A DNA stretch of 64,000 nucleotides, from positions 138,742-202,741 of the forward strand of contig JBCCTQ010000002.1 of the NCBI GenBank assembly GCA_039198225.1. The letters are read 5' to 3'. The notes below the pieces were generated by a model. The model worked only from the letters and a program-made list of their open reading frames with translations, searched no databases and was not told the origin of the DNA. Source of the stretch: JASJAR01 sp039198225 (lineage in GTDB: Bacteria; Pseudomonadota; Alphaproteobacteria; Rhodobacterales; Rhodobacteraceae). Below are positions 51,854-59,806 of the stretch, in pieces; within the stretch, counting starts at the first letter, position 1; each line of letters opens with the position of its first letter. A program made the translations under genes and the position numbers.

Positions 51854-52642
51854 TCAAACGAGGCCCGGTGTCGGCGTGATCTGCGCCACCGCCAACATGA
51901 AGATTGCGGCCCCGAGGACCCCGTCAAACCGGTCAAAGAGCCCGCCATGGCCTGGCAACAGATCGGAGCTGTCCTTCACGCCCAAATGCCGCTTAAGGGC
52001 ACTCTCGGCCACGTCGCCAAGTTGGCTCGCGATCGAAAGCCCCACGGAGAGGGCGATCACCAGGGGCCCGGCTTCAGTGAATAGGTAAAAACCCTCCCCG
52101 ACGGCCGCGGCGCCCAGCCACCCCGCCAACGTGCCCGACCAGGTCTTTTTCGGGCTGATCGTCGGCCAGACCTTCGGCCCTCCGAGCCACCGGCCCGCAA
52201 AATAGCCCGCCACGTCTGTGACAATCACCACGAGCAACAGCCAGATCAGCCATTTGACCCCGAAGTCCGAGCGGAAGGCGTTAAGCTCATAGGCCGCCAT
52301 TTGAACGGCCACGGCAAAAATGAAGAAAAGCCAACGCTTTGGCCCGAGCGTTAAAAGCCCGAGAATGGCCGGGAGGACCGCAAGAATGATCGCCCAGCCA
52401 GCGTCAAAATCATGGGCCATGGCAACGGCAAGGGTGGAAAGAAGTGCAAAGATAACCGCGCGGTTGTTCACTTCGGGTGCGATCATCCGAGTGAGTTCCC
52501 AGACAAGGATCCCCGCCGCAAGGGCCGTGACAAAGAGAAAGAACGTGCCCCCAAGGGCGATCGCCAGGGCGCCGGTGGTCGCCAGCGCCGCGCCGGTGAA
52601 GATCCGGGCGCGAAGGTCAGACCATCGCGCCGCGTCACTCAT
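51854..52642 (-). CDS. cdsA: Phosphatidate cytidylyltransferase CdsA
   Basis: A 262-residue polytopic enzyme making CDP-diacylglycerol. The signature is LSIASQLGDVAESALKRHLG followed by VKDSSDLLPGHGGLFDRFDG. The preceding catalytic loop has GPKVWPTISPKKTWSGTLAG, and TDVAGYFAGRWLGGP the conserved Asp. Six or more hydrophobic segments are visible. Overlaps the uppS stop by 4 bases (ATGA) and is coupled to it. Confidence 0.96.
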   Translation of the reverse strand: MSDAARWSDLRARIFTGAALATTGALAIALGGTFFLFVTALAAGILVWELTRMIAPEVNNRAVIFALLSTLAVAMAHDFDAGWAIILAVLPAILGLLTLGPKRWLFFIFAVAVQMAAYELNAFRSDFGVKWLIWLLLVVIVTDVAGYFAGRWLGGPKVWPTISPKKTWSGTLAGWLGAAAVGEGFYLFTEAGPLVIALSVGLSIASQLGDVAESALKRHLGVKDSSDLLPGHGGLFDRFDGVLGAAIFMLAVAQITPTPGLV

Positions 52643-53364
52643 CCAGGAACGGCGCCGTAGCGACGGTCACGCTGGGCATAACTCTCAACCACATTGCCGA
52701 ATTCCTCTGCGGTGAAGTCGGGCCAGAGCGTGTCGATGAATTCATATTCGGCATAGGCGGATTGCCAGAGAAGGAAGTTCGAGATCCGCGCCTCTCCCGA
52801 GGTACGGATGACCAGGTCTGGGTCAGGAAGAACGTAAGTGTCAAGGAACCGGGCCAGGGTTTCGACATCCACCGCTTCGGGATCGATCCGGCCGGCGGCC
52901 ACTTCCCGGGCGAGACGCTTGGTGGCGCGGGCCACTTCGTCGCGTCCGCCGTAGTTCAGCGCGACGGTCAGATGCACCCGGTCATTGTCGGCCGTCATCA
53001 ATTCGAGATTGTCCATCAACTCGACCAGGGTGTCTTCGAGCCGGATCCGGTCGCCGATAAAGCGCACGCGGATCCCGTTTTCGCGCAGGGACTGCGCCTC
53101 GCGCGTCAGATAGCGCCGGAAGAGCTTCATCAGCCCAGAGACCTCGGCTTGGGTCCGCTTCCAATTCTCTGTCGAGAACGCGAAGATCGTCAGGTACTTC
53201 ACCCCAAGATCGGGGCAGGCTTCGACGATGCTCCGAACCCTTTTGGCGCCTGCATGGTGGCCAAATAGCCTTGGCTTTCCGCGTTTTTGCGCCCAGCGCC
53301 CGTTCCCGTCCATGATGACCGCAACATGGCGCGGTCCTTTACCCTGCTCGATTTCGGCCATCAC
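52639..53364 (-). CDS. uppS: Undecaprenyl pyrophosphate synthase UppS
   Basis: A 241-residue cis-prenyltransferase. The first motif is VAVIMDGNGRWAQKRGKPRL with the catalytic Asp; then GHHAGAKRVRSIVEACPDLG, KYLTIFAFSTENWKRTQAEV and the last region DPDLVIRTSGEARISNFLLW. It makes the C55 lipid carrier for peptidoglycan and other envelope polymers. It precedes cdsA in the usual frr-uppS-cdsA order. Confidence 0.97.
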   Translation of the reverse strand: MMAEIEQGKGPRHVAVIMDGNGRWAQKRGKPRLFGHHAGAKRVRSIVEACPDLGVKYLTIFAFSTENWKRTQAEVSGLMKLFRRYLTREAQSLRENGIRVRFIGDRIRLEDTLVELMDNLELMTADNDRVHLTVALNYGGRDEVARATKRLAREVAAGRIDPEAVDVETLARFLDTYVLPDPDLVIRTSGEARISNFLLWQSAYAEYEFIDTLWPDFTAEEFGNVVESYAQRDRRYGAVPG

Positions 53365-53481
53365 TTGGCTCCCATATCACCTTGCCCGGCGGTCCCGGGC
53401 TAGAACTCACTTGTCAATATGACGTTACTGTGGGCGGAAACGGGAGATATCCGGGCAAACCCCGCTCCCGTGTCGCCCGGC

Positions 53482-54042
53482 TTAAACTTGCATGATCTCC
53501 GATTGTTTGGTCTCCAGCGCGCTGTCGATTTGGCCGATATAGCTGTCGGTGAGATCTTGGACCTCGCCTTCCCAGAGCTTCTGGTCGTCTTCTGAAAGAC
53601 CGCCGCCTTTGGCCTTTTTGATCTGGTCCATGCCGTCGCGGCGCACGTTGCGGACCGAAACCCGGGCATTTTCGGCATAAGAGGCCGCAACCTTGGTCAA
53701 TTCGCGGCGGCGCTCTTCGTTGAGTTCGGGGATCGGCAACATGATGATCGTGCCGTTGACCTGGGGATTGATGCCGAGCCCGCTTTCGCGGATTGCCTTC
53801 TCGACCTTGCCGACGAGCCCCTTGTCCCAGACATTGACCGTCAACATCCGCGGTTCGGGCACGTTCACGGTGCCCACCTGGTTGACCGGCGTCTGTTGAC
53901 CGTAGGCTTCGACCATGACCGGTTCGAGCATCGCCGCCGAAGCCCGGCCGGTCCGAAGTGAGGCAAACTCTGTGCGAAGATTGGCGATCGCGCCATCCAT
54001 CCGGCGGGTCAGATCATCCGTATCGAGATCGAAATCGTCCAT
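53482..54042 (-). CDS. frr: Ribosome recycling factor
   Basis: A 186-residue RRF. The start MDDFDLDTDDLTRRMDGAIA is at 54042; upstream in-frame codons are not RRF-like. Conserved parts are LRTEFASLRTGRASAAMLEP, YGQQTPVNQVGTVNVPEPRM, AIRESGLGINPQVNGTIIML and PELNEERRRELTKVAASYAE. With EF-G it splits ribosomes after termination. Full length and unbroken. Confidence 0.97.
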   Translation of the reverse strand: MDDFDLDTDDLTRRMDGAIANLRTEFASLRTGRASAAMLEPVMVEAYGQQTPVNQVGTVNVPEPRMLTVNVWDKGLVGKVEKAIRESGLGINPQVNGTIIMLPIPELNEERRRELTKVAASYAENARVSVRNVRRDGMDQIKKAKGGGLSEDDQKLWEGEVQDLTDSYIGQIDSALETKQSEIMQV

Positions 54043-54224
54043 TCGGGCCCCTCTCCCGCCTGTTCTCCGACGGTGCGGCGTCTCTATAGCCCGGGGCTGA
54101 CCTGAATGTATAGGCCAGTCAATTGCATGGACGACGCGCGGTAAGGCTTGCCCAAGTCCCGGCTTGGCGGCCAAAAGGGGACATAGTCCGATAAAAGACT
54201 TTTCTGCGACGAGGGGATTTGAGA

Positions 54225-54644
54225 ATGAATGAGACGTCCGAGAACGCTGCTCGGCTCCGAGAAGCCTTTGCCGCCTGGGCGGCCGACGGGGGCGCTTCAA
54301 TTGGGATGTGGCGCGATTACATGCATGACGACATTCGCCTGTTCTCGCTCGCCGATGGAGAGACGGGGCTCCAGTTCACGCGCCAGCGCCGAGGTTATTC
54401 CCAAGTGGTGGTCTACCTCGAAGGCTTGATCGCGAATTTTCGGATGAATTCCTGGGAAATCTTCGAGACTGTTTCCGAGGGCGACCGGGTGGTTGGGATC
54501 GGGCGCTGCGGCTGGACCCATCGGATCACTGGCAAGAGCTTTCTCAGCCCGATCGTCGTCGTGACCCGCTGGCGGGACGGAAAAATGACCGAATACGGCG
54601 AATACTACGATACCGCCCAGGTCGCAGGAACTCTGCCCGACTAG
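54225..54644 (+). CDS. SnoaL/NTF2-like protein
   Basis: A 139-residue protein with the cone-shaped NTF2-like fold: REAFAAWAADGGASIGMWRD, YMHDDIRLFSLADGETGLQF, FRMNSWEIFETVSEGDRVVG and PIVVVTRWRDGKMTEYGEYY. Related proteins are ketosteroid isomerase-like enzymes or ligand binders. The ATG at 54225 is preferred over TTG at 54219 because GAGGGG lies eight bases upstream of it. It overlaps the convergent pyrH end by 4 bases. Function unknown. Confidence 0.83.
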   Translation: MNETSENAARLREAFAAWAADGGASIGMWRDYMHDDIRLFSLADGETGLQFTRQRRGYSQVVVYLEGLIANFRMNSWEIFETVSEGDRVVGIGRCGWTHRITGKSFLSPIVVVTRWRDGKMTEYGEYYDTAQVAGTLPD

Positions 54645-55429
54645 GCTGTTTCGGAGGGTTTGGCGCCCCGAACTTCGGTAAACGTGCCTTTACCCGCTAG
54701 AATGCCCCGAAAGCCGCCTTCCTCATAGAGGGAGAAAACGATGATGGGGAGGTTGTTGTCGCGGGCCAGGGCGATGGCGGACGCATCCATCACACCGAGG
54801 TTCTTTTGTAAGACTTCATCATAGGTTACGGTCTCATAGCGCTTGGCGTCGGGATGCTTGATCGGGTCTTTGTCGTAGACACCGTCGACCTTGGTGCCCT
54901 TGAAGATCGCCTCGCAATCCATCTCCGAGGCTCGGAGCGTGGCGGCCGTATCGGTCGTAAAGTAGGGGTTCCCCGTGCCAGCGGCGAAAATGCAGACCCG
55001 CTGCTTTTCCAGGTGCCGGATGGCCCGGCGGCGGATATAGGGCTCTGCCACTTCGTTCATCGTGATCGCCGAGACAACGCGGGTATAAACGCCGATGGCT
55101 TCGAGGGCCGACTGCATGGCGAGGGCATTCATCACCGTCGCGAGCATCCCCATATAATCGCCGGTGGTCCGCTCCATGCCCTGGGCCGTGCCTGCAAGAC
55201 CTCGGAAGATATTGCCGCCGCCGATCACCATGCAGATCTCGACCCCGAGATCGTGGACGGATTTCACCTCTTCGGCGACGCGCGCGACCGTGGGCGGGTG
55301 CAAACCGAACCCCTGGTCGCCCATCAAAGCCTCGCCCGAGATTTTCAGAAGCACCCGTCGGTAAAGCGGTTTTGCCATATCGGCCGCAGACATAGCCGCC
55401 CCGCTCATTGGCGTCTCGTCATTGCCCAT
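54641..55429 (-). CDS. pyrH: UMP kinase PyrH
   Basis: UMP kinase of the amino acid kinase family; about 262 residues from the ATG at 55429 (GAGGGG just upstream), though the ATG at 55408 or the one beginning MAKPLYRRVLLKISGEALMG would give a more typical length. Motifs: RRVLLKISGEALMGDQGFGL, ICMVIGGGNIFRGLAGTAQG, YMGMLATVMNALAMQSALEA and FFAAGTGNPYF-like (FAAGTGNPYFTTDTAATLRA). It makes UDP from UMP. Head of the frr-uppS-cdsA block and divergent from miaA. Confidence 0.95.
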   Translation of the reverse strand: MGNDETPMSGAAMSAADMAKPLYRRVLLKISGEALMGDQGFGLHPPTVARVAEEVKSVHDLGVEICMVIGGGNIFRGLAGTAQGMERTTGDYMGMLATVMNALAMQSALEAIGVYTRVVSAITMNEVAEPYIRRRAIRHLEKQRVCIFAAGTGNPYFTTDTAATLRASEMDCEAIFKGTKVDGVYDKDPIKHPDAKRYETVTYDEVLQKNLGVMDASAIALARDNNLPIIVFSLYEEGGFRGILAGKGTFTEVRGAKPSETA

Positions 55430-55510
55430 GGCCCCTCGCATCGGTGATTTTGCGTCCGGGCGCAAAATGTCGGAAAACGGCGCCGGATACAACGGCAGGT
55501 CGAGCGACAA

Positions 55511-56410
55511 TTGACGGGCGCATTCGAGACGGTGATCGGGTCGGTGCCGGCGGCGGATCCGGTTCTGATTGCCGGGCCAACCGCCAGCGGAAAATCGGCG
55601 CTTGCCATGGGGTTAGCCCGGGCCCAGGGCGGCAGGATCATCAATGCGGACGCTTTGCAGGTCTTTGCCGATTGGCGGATCCTGACCGCGCGACCAAGTG
55701 CGGAAGACGAAGCCGCCCTGCCCCACGGGCTTTACGGCCATGTACCGGGCGATGAGGCTTATTCGGTGGGCGATTGGCTGAGGGACCTCGCCCCGCTCCT
55801 CGAAGACGGGCCGCGTCCGATCATCGTGGGCGGCACAGGGCTCTACTTTACGGCTCTCACCAAAGGTCTAGCCGACATTCCGGCCATACCGGCCGAGATC
55901 CGCGCGGAAGCCGACGCCCGCCTCCGCAAGAAAGACGGGTTGGACGATTTGGCGGCCGAGCTTGACCCCGAAAGTCGAGACCGGGTCGATCTTTCAAACC
56001 CCGCCCGGGTGCAGAGGGCCTGGGAAGTTCTTCAAACCACCGGACAGGGGATTGCCGCCTGGCAGGACGCCACCCCGCCTCCGCTCCTTCCCCTCGAGCG
56101 CACGACGGCGCTGGTCCTCGCCGCAGCCCCCGATTGGCTTTCTCCCCGGATCGAAACGCGGTTTGATGCGATGCTAGGGGCGGGCCTTCTCGATGAAGCC
56201 CGGGCCAATCGGGCAACCTGGCGCCCGGATCTTCCCTCGGCCAAGGCCATCGGCGCCGCTTCGGCCATGGCCTATCTGGAGGGGCGTCAAAATCTTGCTG
56301 AATTTCGAAACAATGTCGTCACCGAGACGCGACAATACGCAAAACGGCAACGAACTTGGTTTCGGAGCAAGTTCAACGCGTGGCGCTGGATTGACCCCGA
56401 CGACCGATAG
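55511..56410 (+). CDS. miaA: tRNA dimethylallyltransferase MiaA
   Basis: A 299-residue (or 292 if the GTG at 55532 is used) enzyme that prenylates A37 of tRNAs reading UNN codons. The P-loop is VLIAGPTASGKSALAMGLAR, the base-recognition INADALQVFADWRILTARPS, then HGLYGHVPGDEAYSVGDWLR and IIVGGTGLYFTALTKGLADI. The C-terminus retains TRQYAKRQRTWFRSKF. The TTG start at 55511 directly abuts the divergent pyrH leader, so their promoters overlap. Confidence 0.95.
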   Translation: MTGAFETVIGSVPAADPVLIAGPTASGKSALAMGLARAQGGRIINADALQVFADWRILTARPSAEDEAALPHGLYGHVPGDEAYSVGDWLRDLAPLLEDGPRPIIVGGTGLYFTALTKGLADIPAIPAEIRAEADARLRKKDGLDDLAAELDPESRDRVDLSNPARVQRAWEVLQTTGQGIAAWQDATPPPLLPLERTTALVLAAAPDWLSPRIETRFDAMLGAGLLDEARANRATWRPDLPSAKAIGAASAMAYLEGRQNLAEFRNNVVTETRQYAKRQRTWFRSKFNAWRWIDPDDR

Positions 56411-56422
56411 GATCAGATTGCC

Positions 56423-57328
56423 GTGCAGCCGGGTCTCGGCACGCTGCGATTTGGGGGCATCTGGATGGGACGACTGCATCTGGCACCGCACGGTGCCGGT
56501 GTGGCGCGTGGAACGCGCCCACCGGCCTCGGTGGAGGTGATCGGATTGCAGAGGATGGCCCTTGGCGGGCGCTGGCGCGTGGAGGCCATGCGGAGTTACG
56601 CCCGGCCAGTGCTTTTGTGGTTCACCCGCGGATCTGGCCGGATCACGATCAACGGCTCGACGCGAGGCTACGGTCCCCACAACGCCGTGTTCCTGCCGCC
56701 CGAAACCACCCATGGCTTTGACATGTTGGGCCGGGTTCTCGGCTTTGCGGTGTTCCTGCCCGCCGATCCCGAGATCGATTGGCCAGAAGAGCCGGTGCAT
56801 CTCAGATGCCGCGAAGGGCAATACCAGGCCGAGCTCACCGCACTGATCGAGCTACTCGAGCGGGCCCAAGGGGCCGATGATGCCCATAGCCCTTCGGAGC
56901 TTTTTCATCTTTCAGGCCTCGTGGCAGTCTGGCTGCAGCGCCGGGCCGCGGTGGACGGGCTCGAAAACCCAGCCGCCCAACCAAAAGCCGCCAATCGGCT
57001 GGCCGCGGCGTTTACCGCCTTAGTTGAGAGGAATTTTCGGCGCTCTAAGGGGGTTGCAGATTATGCGGGTGAGCTCGGCGTAACCCCTACCCATCTCTCA
57101 CGCGCCTGCCGAAACACCTCGGGCCGATCGGCCCTTGCGCTTTTGATGGACCGCCGTCTCTACGAAGCGCGCCGCCTTCTCCGCGACACGGACCTGCCGA
57201 TCCATACGATTGCTAAAGAAACCGGTTTCGGGTCCGCGGCCTATTTCTCGCGGGCGTTCCGGAGCGAGGTCGGGACCTCGCCGAGCGAATTCCGCCACGC
57301 TAAAGGGGGTGGAATGCAGCGCTTTTAG
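56423..57328 (+). CDS. AraC-family transcriptional regulator
   Basis: A 301-residue regulator. The C-terminal HTH region has RSKGVADYAGELGVTPTHLS and DLPIHTIAKETGFGSAAYFS, then RAFRSEVGTSPSEFRHA, the standard AraC signature. The N-terminal part has a cupin-like sensor (GSTRGYGPHNAVFLPPETTH). GTG at 56423 or ATG at 56465 could be the start. It is separated by 140 bases from the downstream ABC substrate-binding gene, and a GGATTA-GAG-TAATCC dyad at 57417-57431 stands before that gene, so it may control it. Confidence 0.9.
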   Translation: MQPGLGTLRFGGIWMGRLHLAPHGAGVARGTRPPASVEVIGLQRMALGGRWRVEAMRSYARPVLLWFTRGSGRITINGSTRGYGPHNAVFLPPETTHGFDMLGRVLGFAVFLPADPEIDWPEEPVHLRCREGQYQAELTALIELLERAQGADDAHSPSELFHLSGLVAVWLQRRAAVDGLENPAAQPKAANRLAAAFTALVERNFRRSKGVADYAGELGVTPTHLSRACRNTSGRSALALLMDRRLYEARRLLRDTDLPIHTIAKETGFGSAAYFSRAFRSEVGTSPSEFRHAKGGGMQRF

Positions 57329-57416
57329 AGCGCGCTTTATGCAGTAAATGGCTGAAACAATTTGATAAATGCCGTTGCGACAGAAATCCACTTGGAATCC
57401 GACCCCCAGCGTACGA

Positions 57417-57431
57417 GGATTAGAGTAATCC
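57417..57431. promoter_or_regulatory. Dyad upstream of the ABC substrate-binding gene
   Basis: GGATTA-GAG-TAATCC is a perfect 6-bp inverted repeat with 3-base spacer, 37 bases before the substrate-binding-protein start. AraC proteins usually prefer direct repeats, so this may belong to another regulator. Support is position only. Confidence 0.35.
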
Positions 57432-57468
57432 ACAATCAATCAATAGCTCATGCCAAAAGGGAGCAACT

Positions 57469-59076
57469 ATGAGCAATCGGGAGAACGAAATAAAACTTCA
57501 AGCGATCATTGAGGCTGTCCGGCGCCGACGCATTGGCCGCCGGGGTTTCATGGAAGGGGCCCTGGCGACCGGGGCTGGGATCGCTGCTGCAAACACGCTC
57601 TGGGCCACCAAAGCCCAGGCCCAAACGCCAAAGCGGGGTGGGACCTTCCGGGTCGGCATCCATGACGGAAACACGTCCGACGGGCTCGATCCCGGCACCT
57701 GGCAATCGGTGCTGCAGATTCAAATCGGGTGCTGCGCCTATTCCTACCTGACCGAAATCACCAACGAGAACGGCCTCGGGCCCGACTTGGCGACGGAATG
57801 GGAAGCGTCACCGGACGCGAAAATCTGGACCTTCAAGCTGAACCCCAATGCGAAGTTCCATGACGGAAGCCCCGTCACCGCGAACGATGTGATCGCATCG
57901 ATGAACCATCACCGGGGCGAGACGACCTCGGCCGCGGCCGCGCTTTTGAACGTCGTCGACGACATCACAGCGTCCGACGAAAATACCGTCGTCTTTACCC
58001 TGGCCACCGGCACCGCCGACTGGCCATACATCATGACCGACTACCACCTCATCATCGTGCCCGCCAATGACGACGGCACGGCGAATTGGGGTGAGATCGG
58101 TTCCGGTCCTTACAAGTTCGTCAGCCACGATCCGGGTGTGCGCTCGGAATTTGTCCGCCACGAGGAATGGCACCGGATCGACGAAGGCGCTTGGTTCGAT
58201 GCGGTGACAATGATCACCCTCAACGACGCCAATGCCCGCCAGACGGCCCTTGTGACCGGCCAGGTCGACGCGATCAGCTCGGTCGACCTCAAGACCGTTG
58301 GCATGCTGGGCCGGGCGCCGGGCATCGTGATCGACAACCTGCCATCGGGCTCCCACGTCACCATTCCTGGGATGGCCGACCGGGCACCGATGGACAATGT
58401 CGATGCGCGGCTGGCGCTCAAATTTGCCATCAACCGCGAAGAGATCGTCGAGAAGATCTTCTTCGGCAATGCCTCGGTGGGCAATGACACGCCGTTGAAC
58501 GAAACCTTCCCGTTCTTCGAGCCGATTGAGCAACGGCCATATGACCCCGACCAAGCGAAGTTCCATCTGGAAAAGGCCGGGCTCTCGTCGATGGACATCA
58601 CGATCCACGCCTCGGATTCGGTGTTCTCGGGGGCGGTCGATATGGTCACGCTTTTCTCAGAGCAGGCCCGACCCGCCGGCATCAACATCACGCCGAAGCG
58701 CGAGCCCGCGGATAACTTCTGGTCCAATGTCTGGCTCCAGCAGCCCTTCCCGGTGGTCCAGTGGGGCGCGCGTCCGACGCCGGATGCGATCTTCTCGCTC
58801 GTCTACCAGACCGGTGTGGACTGGAACGAAGGGCGTTGGGGCTCTGAGCGCTTCGACGAGTTGCTCTTCGCCGCCAAGGCCGAGCTCGACGGGGCGCTCC
58901 GGACCGAGATGTACACCGAAATGAGCCAGATCTTGGCCGACGAAAGCCCGGTGATAATCCCGCTCTTCGTGAACCGGATCATGGGCCGGCGCGACAATGT
59001 CATGCGCGTCGATGCCATCGCCTCGAACTGGGAACTCGACGGGGCCCGTGGCTACCAACGCTGGTGGTTCGCTTAA
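57469..59076 (+). CDS. Tat-exported peptide/nickel-type ABC substrate-binding protein
   Basis: A 535-residue SBP_bac_5 (family 5) protein. A twin-arginine-type signal is visible (RRRRIGRRGFMEGALATGAG then ANTLWATKAQA). The mature part has KRGGTFRVGIHDGNTSDGLD, DAKIWTFKLNPNAKFHDGSP and VTANDVIASMNHHRGETTSA, and ends in VDAIASNWELDGARGYQRWW. Family members bind peptides, opines, nickel or glycosides. It is followed directly by a strong terminator, and no permease or ATPase genes are adjacent, so it either works with a transporter encoded elsewhere or acts alone as a sensor. AraC regulator upstream. Confidence 0.93.
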   Translation: MSNRENEIKLQAIIEAVRRRRIGRRGFMEGALATGAGIAAANTLWATKAQAQTPKRGGTFRVGIHDGNTSDGLDPGTWQSVLQIQIGCCAYSYLTEITNENGLGPDLATEWEASPDAKIWTFKLNPNAKFHDGSPVTANDVIASMNHHRGETTSAAAALLNVVDDITASDENTVVFTLATGTADWPYIMTDYHLIIVPANDDGTANWGEIGSGPYKFVSHDPGVRSEFVRHEEWHRIDEGAWFDAVTMITLNDANARQTALVTGQVDAISSVDLKTVGMLGRAPGIVIDNLPSGSHVTIPGMADRAPMDNVDARLALKFAINREEIVEKIFFGNASVGNDTPLNETFPFFEPIEQRPYDPDQAKFHLEKAGLSSMDITIHASDSVFSGAVDMVTLFSEQARPAGINITPKREPADNFWSNVWLQQPFPVVQWGARPTPDAIFSLVYQTGVDWNEGRWGSERFDELLFAAKAELDGALRTEMYTEMSQILADESPVIIPLFVNRIMGRRDNVMRVDAIASNWELDGARGYQRWWFA

Positions 59077-59097
59077 GGCCTATTCGATATCCTACGG

Positions 59098-59126
59098 AAA
59101 GGCCCCGCTTCGGCGGGGCTTTTTCT
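59098..59126 (+). terminator. Intrinsic terminator after the substrate-binding protein gene
   Basis: GCCCCGC (59102-59108), loop TTCG, GCGGGGC (59113-59119), then TTTTTCTTT. The UUCG tetraloop on a GC-only stem is very stable. It is 22 bases past the stop and ends the monocistronic transcript. Confidence 0.95.
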
Positions 59127-59254
59127 TTGGGACGGTCCTGGACGTTCGCCGCCTCACCCCGCATTCGCCTAAAACTCTCTCCGTTTCTCCCGGCCGGCCT
59201 TAACGAAATCAAAGATCGATTGACGCATCTTAGCGCCCGATTGGGAGAGGTCAG

Positions 59255-59806
59255 ATGTACGGATTGGTCAATAACGGGGTCAGGACTTTCGTGGTCAATG
59301 CCCATGGCGAGGACACGTGGCGCACCATCTGCCGAAAGGCCGACGTGCCGGACGAGGAATTCGAGAACCTCACCGCCTACGACGACGCCGTCACCTATGC
59401 GCTGGTCGGCGCGATCAGCGAAGAACTCGACTGCCCGGCCGAACAGGTCCTTGATATCTTTGGCAGCTATTGGGTGGGCTTTTCGAAATCGACCGCCATC
59501 GGAAAGCTCGTCGACCAAGGGGCGGAGACCCTGATCGACCAGATCCGAAGCCTCGATGAGATGCACCAACGCGTCCAATTGACGATGCCCCATCTCGATC
59601 CGCCATCGTTCGATTTCGAAGAGCGGCCCTGCGGCACCCATCGCCTGCACTACATGTCAAACCGAGAGGGTCTGGCCCCGATGGTGATCGGGCTGCTACG
59701 AGGTATGGCAGAAGATCACGGGGTCTCGATCGACGTCACCCATGAAGAAAGCCGGGCCGAGGGGGCAGCCAACGATGTTTTCGCGATCAAAATAAACGCC
59801 GCGTGA
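59255..59806 (+). CDS. H-NOX (heme-nitric oxide/oxygen binding) sensor protein
   Basis: A 183-residue H-NOX domain protein. It starts MYGLVNNGVRTFVVNAHGED. The proximal heme ligand is H104 in LDEMHQRVQLTMPHLDPPSF, and the heme propionate motif YxSxR is Y133-S135-R137 in LHYMSNREGL. VLDIFGSYWVGFSKSTAIGK is the conserved distal-side helix. No distal-pocket Tyr typical of oxygen-binding types is evident, so NO sensing is favoured. GGGAGAGG precedes the ATG. The stop overlaps the start of the downstream GGDEF-EAL gene (GTGA), so the sensor and effector are made together. Confidence 0.95.
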   Translation: MYGLVNNGVRTFVVNAHGEDTWRTICRKADVPDEEFENLTAYDDAVTYALVGAISEELDCPAEQVLDIFGSYWVGFSKSTAIGKLVDQGAETLIDQIRSLDEMHQRVQLTMPHLDPPSFDFEERPCGTHRLHYMSNREGLAPMVIGLLRGMAEDHGVSIDVTHEESRAEGAANDVFAIKINAA

